NCBI GenBank assembly: GCA_045805265.1
Contig: JBJMLO010000008.1
Span: 62,001-126,000, forward strand
Origin: JBJMLO01 sp045805265
GTDB taxonomy: Bacteria > Actinomycetota > UBA4738 > JACQTL01
Reading direction: 5' to 3'
DNA length: 64,000 bases
This document shows positions 45,341 to 53,525 of the stretch, piece by piece (positions within the stretch are counted from its first letter, which is position 1; every line of letters starts with the position of its first letter). The translations under genes were made by a program, and so were the position numbers. Below the pieces are notes generated by a model. The model did not search any database. It was not told the origin of the DNA and saw only the letters and a list, made by a program, of their open reading frames with translations.

Positions 45341-45810
45341 GTCGCCGGCGCGTGTGGATGGGGGCGCGTCGGCGCCCTGAACTTCGCCCTCTCGAGCTTG
45401 TGGCCCATCTCGTGGCGGGCGGCGTCGTCAAGCGCCTCTCGGAGCTTGGGAAGGATCCCGCTCTCCTCGTCCTCGACGTGGTGGCGGACGTCGGCGATGA
45501 GCTCGGTCACCTTGGCATCGAACGCCGGATCGTCGGGAGACGTCTTGTCGATCTCGGCCAGCGCTTCTTTGGCCCCCTGGTGCTCCTCGAGGCTCTCCTC
45601 GACCAGCTTGTTCCCATCCGGCAGCACATCGCGAACCACGGGATAGAGGACCTCCTCCTCGATCGCGGCGTGTACGGAGAGCTCCCGGACGATCTTCTCG
45701 ACGACCTCGCGCTTGTCCGCGCTCGCTCCGTCCCCCTTCAGTTGCTCGAACTGCTCGAACATGCCATCCACCTCTCGGTGGTCCTGCAGGATCAGGTCGA
45801 TCGCATCCAT
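45256..45810 (-). CDS. Hemerythrin HHE-domain protein
   Basis: 184 residues from ATG 45810 (AAAGGAG upstream). Iron ligands sit in 'LILQDHREVDGMFEQF', 'VHAAIEEEVLYPVVRD', 'EEHQGAKEALAEI' and 'VRHHVEDEESGILPKL'. The C-terminal tail 'PTRPHPHAPATPPTNKLAGP' is almost identical to the tail of the second hemerythrin at 52.6-53.2 kb, so they are paralogues. The non-heme di-iron site binds oxygen or nitric oxide, or handles iron; a stress role is likely next to DUF892 and peroxiredoxin genes. Confidence 0.9.
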   Translation of the reverse strand: MDAIDLILQDHREVDGMFEQFEQLKGDGASADKREVVEKIVRELSVHAAIEEEVLYPVVRDVLPDGNKLVEESLEEHQGAKEALAEIDKTSPDDPAFDAKVTELIADVRHHVEDEESGILPKLREALDDAARHEMGHKLERAKFRAPTRPHPHAPATPPTNKLAGPPAALIDRARDAMEGRESA

Positions 45811-45898
45811 CCAGTCTCCTTTCGGGGGGGTGTGTTTGGAAGATACCCGAGACACTTCCGTCTATTCGATGAGGGCAGGCACCGAGGGGCACGACCCA

Positions 45899-45982
45899 GC
45901 TCAGCTCCGAATCGGCCGGTCTGCTTGACGGTGGACGGGGGGATGACCGATCCTCCGTCTATGGTCTGCGATGGGCGCAGGC
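45899..45982. repeat. 84-base repeat, orphan copy
   Basis: About 80 percent identical to 48817-48900 in the same orientation. Shared core: GGGGATGACCGA, then CCTCC, then TCTANGGT and GCGATGGG. The second copy lies directly upstream of the DUF892 gene and may be its promoter. Here no plus-strand gene follows. The rest of the 339-base gap upstream of the hemerythrin gene shows nothing else. Confidence 0.55.
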
Positions 45983-46092
45983 TTCGCCGTCGCGGGAGCC
46001 GGGGCAGGCGAAGGTCATCCCGCTCGGGGCCGGTTAACGACTTGCTGGATAGGACAGAAGTGGGGTATCCCGATCGGCTCTACCTCCCCGAA

Positions 46093-46126
46093 CGGGCCCC
46101 TCTAAGTCATTCCCCGGAGGGGCCCG
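46093..46126. terminator. Strong hairpin downstream of the secreted repeat protein gene
   Basis: CGGGCCCCTC and GAGGGGCCCG form a perfect 10-bp stem around a 14-base loop. It lies 24 bases beyond the stop of the minus-strand gene. No T run is present, which is common for actinobacterial terminators. Confidence 0.6.
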
Positions 46127-46149
46127 CCCCTTATCCTCGGCCCCGACTG

Positions 46150-47040
46150 CTACGGCCTCTCCACGATGAACCACGCCACCGGGTAGCCGACCGTTACCGC
46201 CTTGTTCAACTGGATGATCACGGTCCTGGCGGACACGCTGGGAATCGCGCCCTGCACGAAGACGCCGGCCACGCTCTTCTGAGGGGTCGCCAGCACCAAG
46301 CTCTTGCCGCTCAGGGAGACCTTGGAGATCACCACGGAGGACTTCGGGGCGGCGTTCGTCCCGGCTACGGTGGCGAGGCCGCTCCGGCTGAACTGTGCCT
46401 TGCCGGTGACCCTGAGTGCCGTGGCCCCGTTCGTCCCCGCGGCCTCCACACCCGCCCCTGTGGAGGACGTTGCCTGGCCGTAGACACCATGGTTGGGAGC
46501 CCTGGCGTAGACGCCGTAGTCATCACCTTCGGCGAACACCCCGAACGTCCCGCCCTTGGCCTGGACGCCGTTCTCGGTGCCCTCGCCGTAGACGCCATTG
46601 CCGCCTGTGCCGGAAACGCCAGTCAAGGCCCCGTTCCCCGAGACGCCGACCGCACCGCCCTGCCCGGTCACGCCAGAGCCCACACTTGGGGAGTAGGTAA
46701 GCCCCACGACACCTGTTGGTCCCTGCCCCACCACGCCTGCGAGCCCGTTTGAACTGTCCGCATAGCCAGCAACGCCGTAGTTGATTCCCCTAGCTGTAAC
46801 GCCGATGCTCCCGCACGCGAGAAGCCCGCCCACACCAGCCCCAGCCGCTGAGCTGCACGTCTGCGCCGTGAAGACGTTGGTGTTGTACAGGCGTGTCTCA
46901 CTGGTCTGGGTGTTGTCTTGGCCCGCGATCACTGCCGTGCCCTGGACGGCCATGGCGCGAGGCGTCCAGGCAAACCCAACCATCGAGGTGGTGAGAGCGA
47001 TCACGACACTGACGATGCCCACACTGATCCGCGATTTCAT
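46150..47040 (-). CDS. Secreted GVxG-repeat beta-structural protein
   Basis: 296 residues from ATG 47040, preceded by GGGAGGGGG. Signal peptide 'MKSRISVGIVSVVIALTTSM' with cleavage near 'PRAMA'. The middle is a ladder of 'GVSGNGALTGVSGTGGNGVY', 'GVFAEGDDYGVYARAPNHGV' type strands, as in phage tail-fibre-like beta helices. The C-terminal domain ends 'KAVTVGYPVAWFIVERP', a cap seen in similar bacterial surface proteins. No catalytic residues. Probably a surface adhesin or matrix protein. Confidence 0.75.
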   Translation of the reverse strand: MKSRISVGIVSVVIALTTSMVGFAWTPRAMAVQGTAVIAGQDNTQTSETRLYNTNVFTAQTCSSAAGAGVGGLLACGSIGVTARGINYGVAGYADSSNGLAGVVGQGPTGVVGLTYSPSVGSGVTGQGGAVGVSGNGALTGVSGTGGNGVYGEGTENGVQAKGGTFGVFAEGDDYGVYARAPNHGVYGQATSSTGAGVEAAGTNGATALRVTGKAQFSRSGLATVAGTNAAPKSSVVISKVSLSGKSLVLATPQKSVAGVFVQGAIPSVSARTVIIQLNKAVTVGYPVAWFIVERP

Positions 47041-47251
47041 GCTGCGTCCCCCTCCCAGTCGGAGTACAGATGGGCAACTGTGACTCGCCTGCCGCGGTCG
47101 AGTCAATGGTCGCTGTAACGAGCGCTCCGCTCCGCTCGGCGCCGGCCAGAGGCCTGTGGCAAGAGGGCGCCTGGCCCCCGGCGGACCCCTTTCGGGTGCT
47201 ACCGGATGGGCGACAGGGGTGGGACGTCCTGCCCCTAGGGGTAACAGTTCG

Positions 47252-47468
47252 CACATGGCCTTGTCTTTCAGGGCCTCGTTTTGCTTCTCGTTTTTCCCGC
47301 TGGGCGTTTTCCAGGCATCGTGTGCTCCCTTCCCTCTCGTCGGCTCTCAGGCTCGTCCGATCCCGCGCACTTCCGGCCGAACAGGTTCAAGCGTTCTCTC
47401 AGCCCTCCATCGCGTTACGCGCCCGGTCAACGCCACCGGAGCACCCCGCGAGCTTGTTGGTGGGCGAC
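47252..47468. repeat. Direct repeat, copy B (decayed small-basic-protein/hemerythrin remnant)
   Basis: Matches 45122-45340 over its whole length, but the small basic protein lacks its coding body and the hemerythrin part is only the last ~20 codons with small deletions. On the minus strand 'NKLAGCSGG' and 'DRARNAMEG' can still be read. The rest of the 550-base gap (47041-47251, 47469-47590) holds nothing recognisable. Confidence 0.7.
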
Positions 47469-47590
47469 CTCGCTTGCTTTCGCTGAGCTAGGTCGACGGA
47501 TCCACGGTGGGCGGAGGCGATGTAGAGATCGGCGTGAGAGGGTTGCCAGGCCCAGCGTTTCAGGGGGGTTCGCCCGGGTACGTCGCTGCC

Positions 47591-48193
47591 ATGTTCGACC
47601 GGAGTAGGTACCGCGGTGTTCGAACCGAACGCCCGGGTCCGGAGCTCGAGGAGGTTTCCAGGCGCCTCCTCACCGGTTTCGTCGTACCGACGTGGATCGG
47701 AGCGGGGTTCGCCGACTGGTGGTGCCACCGTCGCACGGACATCGAGCACACGACGGGCATTCGGGAGTCTCTCCTGCACGCCCTGCAGATGGCGGAGGCC
47801 GGAGTGCCTACATTGCTGGCGTTGTTCTTCGAGGTGAACGCTGGCGTGCTCGCCGTATCTCTCGGAGCCCTCCTGCTGCACCAGACGACGGCGGCATGGG
47901 ATGTGGCCTTCGCGGAAGGGAACCGTCCCGTGGGCCCTTCGGAGCAACACATACACGGCATGCTCGAGCAGCTGCCAGTCATGGCCGTCGCCTTTCTCCT
48001 CGCGATGCATCCCGACCAGGCCCTCGCAATGGTTGGTCGAGGTGAGTCGAAGGCCAGATGGGGCATGGAGCCCAAGCGGCGTCCCTTGTCTCGGATGTAT
48101 CGGGCTGGGTTGCTCGGGGCCATCGCCGGCCTGATCGGGGTACCGTACGCAGAAGAACTGCTGCGCTGCGCTCGCGCAGACCGGGCGACTTGA
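47591..48193 (+). CDS. Conserved membrane protein of unknown function
   Basis: 200 residues. 'DWWCHRRTDIEHTTGIRESL' near residue 40 is a conserved His/Cys/Asp-rich motif that I have seen in uncharacterised membrane proteins. Hydrophobic helices follow at 'VPTLLALFFEVNAGVLAVSL', 'LPVMAVAFLLAM' and 'LLGAIAGLIGVPYAEELL'. The concentration of His (HRRTDIEH, HQTTAAWD, EQHIHGMLEQ) suggests a metal or heme site in the membrane. ATG 47591 was chosen; upstream codons look non-coding. It stands alone. Confidence 0.65.
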   Translation: MFDRSRYRGVRTERPGPELEEVSRRLLTGFVVPTWIGAGFADWWCHRRTDIEHTTGIRESLLHALQMAEAGVPTLLALFFEVNAGVLAVSLGALLLHQTTAAWDVAFAEGNRPVGPSEQHIHGMLEQLPVMAVAFLLAMHPDQALAMVGRGESKARWGMEPKRRPLSRMYRAGLLGAIAGLIGVPYAEELLRCARADRAT

Positions 48194-48199
48194 GAGTAA

Positions 48200-48590
48200 T
48201 GGTGGCCGGCGGTGGTTGAACCAGTCCACCCACTTGAACGTGGCCTACTCGAAGTCGTCGATGCCCCTCTATGACGGTGGCGGCGGATGAGCTCGGTCTT
48301 GTAGCGCCGATGATCGTCTCGGCCAGCAGGTTGTCGTAGCTGTCTCTCTTGGGACCGACCCAGGTCACCGCGCCGGTCTCGGCCAAGTGCTCGGTGTCGC
48401 GGATCGCCAGGTATTGAACCCCCCGCTCGCTGTGATGCACGAGCTCTCGAGCTCGCCCTTGCGGCGTCGGATGGCCCACCAGTGCGCTGAGGCGAGATCC
48501 GTGCGGAGCGAGGTCGATGTCTACCAGCCCGCGACGTGTCAGCTGTACGTCGACGATGAATGGGGCGTAGACGAAGCGGACGGAGGACCA
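48200..48590 (-). mobile_element. IS3-family transposase remnant (integrase core, frameshifted)
   Basis: On the minus strand 'VRFVYAPFIVDV' then 'ELVHHSERGVQYLAIRDTEH' and 'LAETGAVTWVGPKRDSYDNL' match the catalytic core of IS3 orfB (HSDRGxQY and GxxxDNxxxES region). The sequence then shifts frame to 'YKTELIRR' and again to 'WFNHRR'. The N-terminal domain, orfA and inverted repeats are missing. It is a dead fragment of an insertion sequence. Confidence 0.8.
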
Positions 48591-48816
48591 TGACCTCGAT
48601 CTCCTTGGCCCGGTCCCCCTCAAGGGAGGTGGCGTTGGCTCCGCGAAGCGCGCGCCTGCCTTGCCTGGGGGAACGTCGTTGCTGTGCGGAGCATCGAGGT
48701 GGCTCCTTGGACGGACGCGGAGGACCTCCATCTGCCACCCGGAATTGGGCGAACGCCTCACCCGGGTCGGAGGCTTTCCATGATGGCCAAGGAACCCGAT
48801 CCACTGGCACAATCCG

Positions 48817-48900
48817 GCTCAGCTCTGAATCGGCCATGTGCGTGACGGTGGACGCGGGGGATGACCGACCCTCCATCTAGGGTTCGCGATGGGTGGAGGC
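48817..48900 (+). repeat. 84-base repeat, promoter-proximal copy
   Basis: Second copy of the element at 45899. Here it ends 62 bases before the DUF892 start. TAGGGT at 48878-48883 could be the -10 and GGGGGATGACC the upstream element. Conservation of these two blocks between copies suggests a regulated promoter. Confidence 0.45.
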
Positions 48901-48962
48901 GCCGGGTTGCTGGCTGCGGATAGGGGTACGCAGTTGTCCATGCGGAGACTCCGGGAGGCATC

Positions 48963-49463
48963 ATGGAAACGGCTCTGGACCTATTTCTACATGAGCTTCG
49001 GTCCACGTACGACGGGGAACGGCGGCAGGTCCGCGGGTTGAAGACGATGGAGCGCAAGGTCTCCAATGGCGACCTTCGTCCCCTGGTCGAGGAACTGCGG
49101 AGAGCCTCGGAGGAGCACGTGGGTCGACTGGAGGAAGCCTTCGAGCTCATCGGCGAGGATCCCAAACCGCAGGAATCATCGTCGGTCAAGGGATTGCTCC
49201 AAGAGTTCTCGAGCTTCGTCCGCGACGAACATCCGGCCCCTGAGGTCCTGGACCTCTATGCGGCCGATCACGCCATGAGCTTGGCCCAGGAGGGGATGGC
49301 CGAATACGAATCGCTGATGCAGCTCGCAGAGCGGGCGGGCCTCATGCATTCGGTCCCCAAGCTGGGCGATCTGTTCGAGCCGGGCATGAAGCAGGAGCGG
49401 AGGCTCGCGCGCAAGCTCAAGAAGGTATCCGAGAAGCTTGTCGACGAGCTTCGTCCATCCTGA
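48963..49463 (+). CDS. DUF892 (YciE/YciF) ferritin-like stress protein
   Basis: 166 residues from ATG 48963, with GGGAGG upstream. 'LDLFLHELRSTYDGERRQVR' is the family's start. The four-helix bundle ligands are in 'RRASEEHVGRLEEAFELIGE' and 'YAADHAMSLAQEGMAEYESL'. YciF-type proteins are induced by osmotic and oxidative stress and may bind two metal ions. The gene is convergent with the PRC-barrel operon. Confidence 0.88.
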   Translation: METALDLFLHELRSTYDGERRQVRGLKTMERKVSNGDLRPLVEELRRASEEHVGRLEEAFELIGEDPKPQESSSVKGLLQEFSSFVRDEHPAPEVLDLYAADHAMSLAQEGMAEYESLMQLAERAGLMHSVPKLGDLFEPGMKQERRLARKLKKVSEKLVDELRPS

Positions 49464-49465
49464 CG

Positions 49466-49804
49466 CTAGTCTTCGGGCTCTCGGAGCTTCGACCCGCCTC
49501 CGCGGACGCTCACCCTCCCCGGTTCCAGGCCGGCTACCTGATCCCATGGGAAGAAACGTGCGTTACGGCCGAGCCACCTCGCCAAGGACTTGGCGACCCA
49601 CGGACCACGCATCTCCGGGTCTCCAACGCCAAGCTGGAACGGTATCCGCCTCGGGCCTACTACCAGGCCTCGGACCCGGAGTGCCGGTCCGAATTCCCCG
49701 GTCTCCTCCCCGTCCTGCACGAACCTGACGTCGCGCACGGCTCCGACGGTCCGGTTGTTGCCGTCCGTCACCTCTGACCCGAGGATCTCACTGAGGCGGA
49801 GCAT
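49466..49804 (-). CDS. PRC-barrel domain protein
   Basis: 112 residues. 'LRLSEILGSEVTDGNNRTVG' with 'AVRDVRFVQDG' is the PRC-barrel start; the fold is known from ribosome maturation and photosynthetic reaction-centre proteins. It overlaps the previous PRC gene by 17 bases and is the last gene of the Nramp operon. Probably forms a pair with its neighbour, binding a cytoplasmic face of a membrane protein or polyphosphate. Confidence 0.75.
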   Translation of the reverse strand: MLRLSEILGSEVTDGNNRTVGAVRDVRFVQDGEETGEFGPALRVRGLVVGPRRIPFQLGVGDPEMRGPWVAKSLARWLGRNARFFPWDQVAGLEPGRVSVRGGGSKLREPED

Positions 49805-50177
49805 GATCGGCTCCCGGGATCCGCCCGATGAGATGCTCGACGAGCCATCGCTCCAAGCGCCCGATGTCGAGGTCGTCCTGCGAGATCGTCAGATCCACCT
49901 TGCTGTTGACCGCTCGGATCCGGTCGAAGGGGATACGGACGGGTTGCGCGTTCTTGTCCTGGTGGAGCCGGCGGAACACGCCCTTGTACCAGGCTCCGAA
50001 CCGCCCGCCGAGCCGGTCGCCAAGGGCCGGCGCCCCGACCAGGATGGCCCTCACAACCGGCGCGCCTTGGCCTCGGTTGTCCAGCTCTACGTCGTCGACC
50101 TTTCCGACGGGTTTGGCGTCGCGATCGACGACCTGGAGATCGAGCAGGCCGTGCGCAGCATCGAGGACCCTCGCCAT
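49788..50177 (-). CDS. PRC-barrel domain protein
   Basis: 129 residues. 'AHGLLDLQVVDRDAKPVGKV' with 'DDVELDNRGQGAPVVRAILV' is the PRC motif. 'VRIPFDRIRAVNSKVDLTIS' follows the common end of the barrel, then 'RLERWLVEHLIGRIPGADHA'. The ATG at 50177 overlaps the transporter stop by one base (TAATG), so the two are translated together. It differs from the next gene enough to be a separate paralogue. Confidence 0.78.
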   Translation of the reverse strand: MARVLDAAHGLLDLQVVDRDAKPVGKVDDVELDNRGQGAPVVRAILVGAPALGDRLGGRFGAWYKGVFRRLHQDKNAQPVRIPFDRIRAVNSKVDLTISQDDLDIGRLERWLVEHLIGRIPGADHAPPQ

Positions 50178-51406
50178 TACTGCCCTCCCTTGGAGATGAT
50201 CAGCAGGGGGATGGCCGCCACCGAGGCGACCACCAGGATTGCCATGAACCCGATCGCCAACGAGTTCGATACTCGTGAGTTCGTCTTGTCTCCCACGTAC
50301 CTCGGATCGTTCGCGATGACGAGGATCGGGAAGTACGTGAGCGGAGCGGCGATGGCGACCATTATGATCACGAGCTCCGTCAGCTTGATGGGGTCGATCG
50401 TGGTCAGGATCAACACCGTGGCCGCCGCAACCGAGAGCAGCACGACCGCATGAAAGCGGGCTGCCTCCTTGGGCTTGACCATCTTCCCCCACTGCCACCC
50501 GAAGTACTGGGACACGATGTAGCCGCACGACAAGCTGGTTTCGATCGCGGCACCGCACACCGCGGCGAAAGCACCGATCAGCAGGACGGTCAGGCCCACC
50601 CTGCCCAAGACGAGAGTCGTGGGTAGAGCGGCCTGGGACAGGTGATCCACTTGGATTCCGCGAGGGAACAGGAAGATCGCCGAGAGTGCCATGAGCGCGA
50701 GCGATAGGAGGGCGCCCAGCGGGAACCCCAGGTACACGTTCCCCCGATTCACGATCAGGTCCGTACGACCCCATTTCTCCTCAACGGCCCCCGACGAGAA
50801 GAAGAAGGGCTCGTACACGGTAATCGTGGCTCCCAGGAGGGAAACTGCCCAGTACCAGTAGGAGAGGTGCGACTCGGTCGGCGGGACGGCAGGGTGCATC
50901 GCCGAGTGCCACAGGTGGCCCCAGTCCGGCCCGAACTGCCAGAGGGCCACGATCCATACGAGCAGGCCGAGTCCCATCAGCCCGAACATCCGCTCCATGG
51001 TCTGGAACCTCACCCGCCACACGACGAACCACACCAGGAACGCGCACGGTGGGATCCAGACGATGTAGTTCATGTTCGTGAGGAGCTCGAGGATGAGCGC
51101 CATGCCCCCGATTTCGGCGGCCAACGTCAGGAAGGTCACGAGGAAGGAGGCGACAAGGTTCACCATCCCGAGCCGAGGACCGAGCCGCTCCCGGGCGAGA
51201 TCGAACACGCCGCGCTTGGACAGCGTTGCGATGCGCCCGGCCATCTCCGCGTACAGCATGATTCCGATCGTGCCAAGCACGACCGCCCAGGCGAGCGCCA
51301 TCTGGAAGCGCGCCCCTGTTGCGGCATTCCCGACGATGTCGCCGATGTCCACGAATGCCCCGATGGCGGTCAGGATCCCGAGGGTCAGCTCGGTGAGCTT
51401 CTTCAC
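50177..51406 (-). CDS. Nramp-related divalent metal transporter, atypical
   Basis: 409 residues, 11 membrane helices. The first helix reads 'AIGAFVDIGDIVGNAATGAR', aligned with the Nramp metal motif DPGN but with Ile and Asp at positions two and four. The helix-6 motif MPH is replaced by 'TVYEPFFFSSG', so the sulfur ligand Met is lost. The rest ('LYAEMAGRIATLSKRGVFDL', 'RNGNVYLG'-like loop) follows the family. It therefore may move Mg, or another ion, or a non-metal solute. GTG 51406 overlaps the lipoprotein stop by 4 bases. Confidence 0.8.
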   Translation of the reverse strand: MKKLTELTLGILTAIGAFVDIGDIVGNAATGARFQMALAWAVVLGTIGIMLYAEMAGRIATLSKRGVFDLARERLGPRLGMVNLVASFLVTFLTLAAEIGGMALILELLTNMNYIVWIPPCAFLVWFVVWRVRFQTMERMFGLMGLGLLVWIVALWQFGPDWGHLWHSAMHPAVPPTESHLSYWYWAVSLLGATITVYEPFFFSSGAVEEKWGRTDLIVNRGNVYLGFPLGALLSLALMALSAIFLFPRGIQVDHLSQAALPTTLVLGRVGLTVLLIGAFAAVCGAAIETSLSCGYIVSQYFGWQWGKMVKPKEAARFHAVVLLSVAAATVLILTTIDPIKLTELVIIMVAIAAPLTYFPILVIANDPRYVGDKTNSRVSNSLAIGFMAILVVASVAAIPLLIISKGGQ

Positions 51407-51846
51407 GGCCGGAGCCTTGTGCTCAGGTCGTCGAGCTTCTTGGAGAGCCGGCCCAGTGGCCGCCGTAGCCCGGCGAGCGCTCCTGCGTCTCCCCGTCGAA
51501 TTGCGATCCGGGCGCGACTCACCGTTTCCGAGGCATCGCTCAGGATTGCGGACACTGTGGTTCGGAGCCGATCGGAACTTGCGTCGGGAGGCTGGATCGA
51601 GTCGAACTGGCTCTGTGCGGACGACGCGTCGTCTTCCGCGTCTCGAATGGTTACGGATAGATATGGCGCGAAGGCATCGTTCGCAAGCACGTCCCGGATG
51701 GCCAGGATCGTGGTCTCGACGGCGGAGGAGGTCGTCTCCACGCTATGCCATGCCTTCGCTTGGTAGCCGCGGAAATCCCTGACCGGGCCGACACAAGAGG
51801 AGACCAGTACCGAGACGCCGATCAGGACCGGTATTAAGCGGCGCAC
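51403..51846 (-). CDS. Lipoprotein of unknown function
   Basis: 147 residues from GTG 51846 (AAGG upstream): 'RRLIPVLIGVSVLVSSCVGP' is a lipoprotein signal ending at the Cys near residue 18. The rest is alpha-helical ('VETTSSAVETTILAIRDVLA', 'LSKKLDDLSTRLRP'), resembling a short coiled coil. A longer start at 52047 adds about 65 residues of low-complexity sequence and is less likely. It is coupled to the Nramp-like gene and may be its extracytoplasmic partner. Confidence 0.6.
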   Translation of the reverse strand: MRRLIPVLIGVSVLVSSCVGPVRDFRGYQAKAWHSVETTSSAVETTILAIRDVLANDAFAPYLSVTIRDAEDDASSAQSQFDSIQPPDASSDRLRTTVSAILSDASETVSRARIAIRRGDAGALAGLRRPLGRLSKKLDDLSTRLRP

Positions 51847-52018
51847 TGCCTTCGCCGACCACCACCGCAAGAGCCCGAGAATCCCGACCCTCAGGTCAGG
51901 CCAGGTCCAGCGGCCCTGTCGTCCGGGCACGATTGCACCCTCCGTCAAGTGCCCTTGCACTCCGGGTCGAGGAGGCGGCGGGCAGCCACGTCTCGCCCTC
52001 TCGCTCGGATCACCGACC

Positions 52019-52459
52019 TCACCGGTCGGCGTCCTCTGCCTCGGCAAAACGTTCGATCAGTCCCTCGCGCTGATGAGAGCCGAGCCCTCTGATACGGCGA
52101 TTGGGAGCGATCCCCAATTCATCCATTGCCGTGACAGCACCTCGCGCACCAACCCCTGGCAGGCTTTGGAGCAAGATCTTGACCCTCGTTCGGCCGAGAG
52201 CTTCGTCATCGTCGGCGCGACTCAGGGCTTCCTCCAAGCTGACGGTGCCGGACTTCAGTTGTCGCTGCAGGTCCGCTCGAGCGCCTCGGGCTTCGGCAGA
52301 GGGATCACCGTTGCTTCGCATGCCCCGGACAAATCTCATTGAAGCGAACGCGGCGGCCCCCGCCCCGACAAGGGCCAGTCCAGGCTTCACCAGCCGCTTC
52401 GCGAGGGATGGTTGCTGTGGGCCGATGGGGAGTCCCAGAATCTTCTTTCGTTTCGCCAC
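52019..52459 (-). CDS. Membrane-tethered actinobacterial IHF-like DNA-binding protein
   Basis: 146 residues from GTG 52459, which has a perfect AGGAGGTGA site. Residues 1-15 'MAKRKKILGLPIGPQ' match the leader of the small membrane protein at 44.1 kb. A membrane helix 'PGLALVGAGAAAFASMRFV' follows. The C-terminal 80 residues carry the mIHF core: 'LSRADDDEALGRTRVKILLQ', 'SLPGVGARGAVTAMDELGIA' and 'NRRIRGLGSHQREGLIERF'. The G-V-G helix-hairpin and Arg/His DNA contacts are conserved. First gene of the Nramp/PRC operon. A tethered DNA binder is unusual; the helix could instead be buried. Confidence 0.8.
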   Translation of the reverse strand: MAKRKKILGLPIGPQQPSLAKRLVKPGLALVGAGAAAFASMRFVRGMRSNGDPSAEARGARADLQRQLKSGTVSLEEALSRADDDEALGRTRVKILLQSLPGVGARGAVTAMDELGIAPNRRIRGLGSHQREGLIERFAEAEDADR

Positions 52460-52611
52460 TCGTCACCTCCTCGTGACGTCCCTTCATCTGCTGACAGCCG
52501 CGCTCGAGGCGGATCGCCAGACCCTCCACCCCACCGGGATGCAAAGGAAGAAACCTTTCGGGGCCCTGGTGAGGAGAGCCTCCACGGTGGCGGATCTCGA
52601 CCAGTCGCGAG

Positions 52612-53160
52612 CTAGGTGCTGTCCCGACCCTCGATCTTGTCGCGGGCCCGGTCAACTGCGGCCGCGGGCGGTCCCGCCAGCTTGTTGCCCGGCGGCTCGT
52701 TCGGCGCGTGCGGATGGGGCCGGGTGGGAGCCTTCTCCTTGGCCTTCTCGAGCTTCGCGCCGATCTCCTCGAGCTGGGTGGCCGAGATGGCCTCCCGGAA
52801 CTTGGGGAACATCTCGCCCTCCTCCTCCTCGACGTGCTCCTTCACGTCGGAGATGACCTTCTCCATCTTCTGGTGGAAGCCCGGATCGCCCGGGTCCATG
52901 GATTCCAGCTCGGAGAGCAGTTCCTTCACCTCCTGGTGCTCCTCAAGCGAGTGCTCGACGATCCCCTCACCATCCGCGATGGCATCCCGGACGGCCGGGT
53001 AGAAGACCTCCTCTTCGATGGCGGCATGGATCGAGAGCTCCCGGATGATCTGGTTGGCGATCTGGCCCTTGCGATCGGTGTCCCCTGCCGAGGACTCGAA
53101 CTGATCGAAGAGGCCCTCCACTTCACGGTGATCTTGTTCGAGAAGCCTGGTGGCGTCCAC
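52612..53160 (-). CDS. Hemerythrin HHE-domain protein (second copy)
   Basis: 182 residues from GTG 53160 (CAGGAGGG upstream). Iron ligands lie in 'LLEQDHREVEGLFDQFE', 'IHAAIEEEVFYPAVRD', 'LEEHQEVKELLSEL' and 'VKEHVEEEEGEMFPKF'. The tail 'APTRPHPHAPNEPPGNKLAG' is nearly the same as in the copy at 45.3-45.8 kb. A Glu replaces one His-neighbour in the fourth motif, but all usual ligands are present. Upstream of it (53161-53300) I see no gene. Confidence 0.9.
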   Translation of the reverse strand: MDATRLLEQDHREVEGLFDQFESSAGDTDRKGQIANQIIRELSIHAAIEEEVFYPAVRDAIADGEGIVEHSLEEHQEVKELLSELESMDPGDPGFHQKMEKVISDVKEHVEEEEGEMFPKFREAISATQLEEIGAKLEKAKEKAPTRPHPHAPNEPPGNKLAGPPAAAVDRARDKIEGRDST

Positions 53161-53300
53161 GGTGCCCTCCTGTTCCGAGTGTCAGGGGCGACACAAGCGT
53201 CCTACCCGGGTTGCTTCTTGGCGAATCCCTCTCCACTTTGGCAATGCTCCGGTGTCACGGAGCGGCGGGATATGCGGACCGGAACTGATTCGCCTTGGGG

Positions 53301-53525
53301 CTACCCGACCGCGAGCGTCTGGGGGGCGGCCTCCTTGATCCTGGTCTTGAGCCATTGCAGTTGGGTCGAGACCTGCTCTTCACATCGCGTCGATGTCCGG
53401 AGCAGTCCGGGTCTTGGAGCACCTGGGCAGCCTGCACCACCTGCTTCCAGACGAGCTCGCACTCCGTGACAGCCAGGTACAGGTTGCTGAGGTCCCGCAG
53501 CAAGAGGAGGCCCGCCACCGATCGA
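53301..53525 (-). pseudogene. Fragment of a small helical (ferritin-like?) protein
   Basis: Two frames joined by a shift near 53400 give 'LRDLSNLYLAVTECELVWKQ', 'VVQAAQVLQDPDC' and then 'CEEQVSTQLQWLKTRIKEAA'. This reads as the end of an uncharacterised helical protein often found near stress genes. Its first part is replaced by the end of the SDR pseudogene in the adjoining DNA. Confidence 0.4.

Noticed and set aside
47150..47250. Region with ACCGGATGGGCGACAGGGG considered as a riboswitch
   Set aside because: It does not match any riboswitch consensus I can recall and no gene follows on the same strand within 300 bases.
48200..48590. Intact IS3 element
   Set aside because: Only the integrase core remains, in at least three frames, without terminal repeats or orfA.
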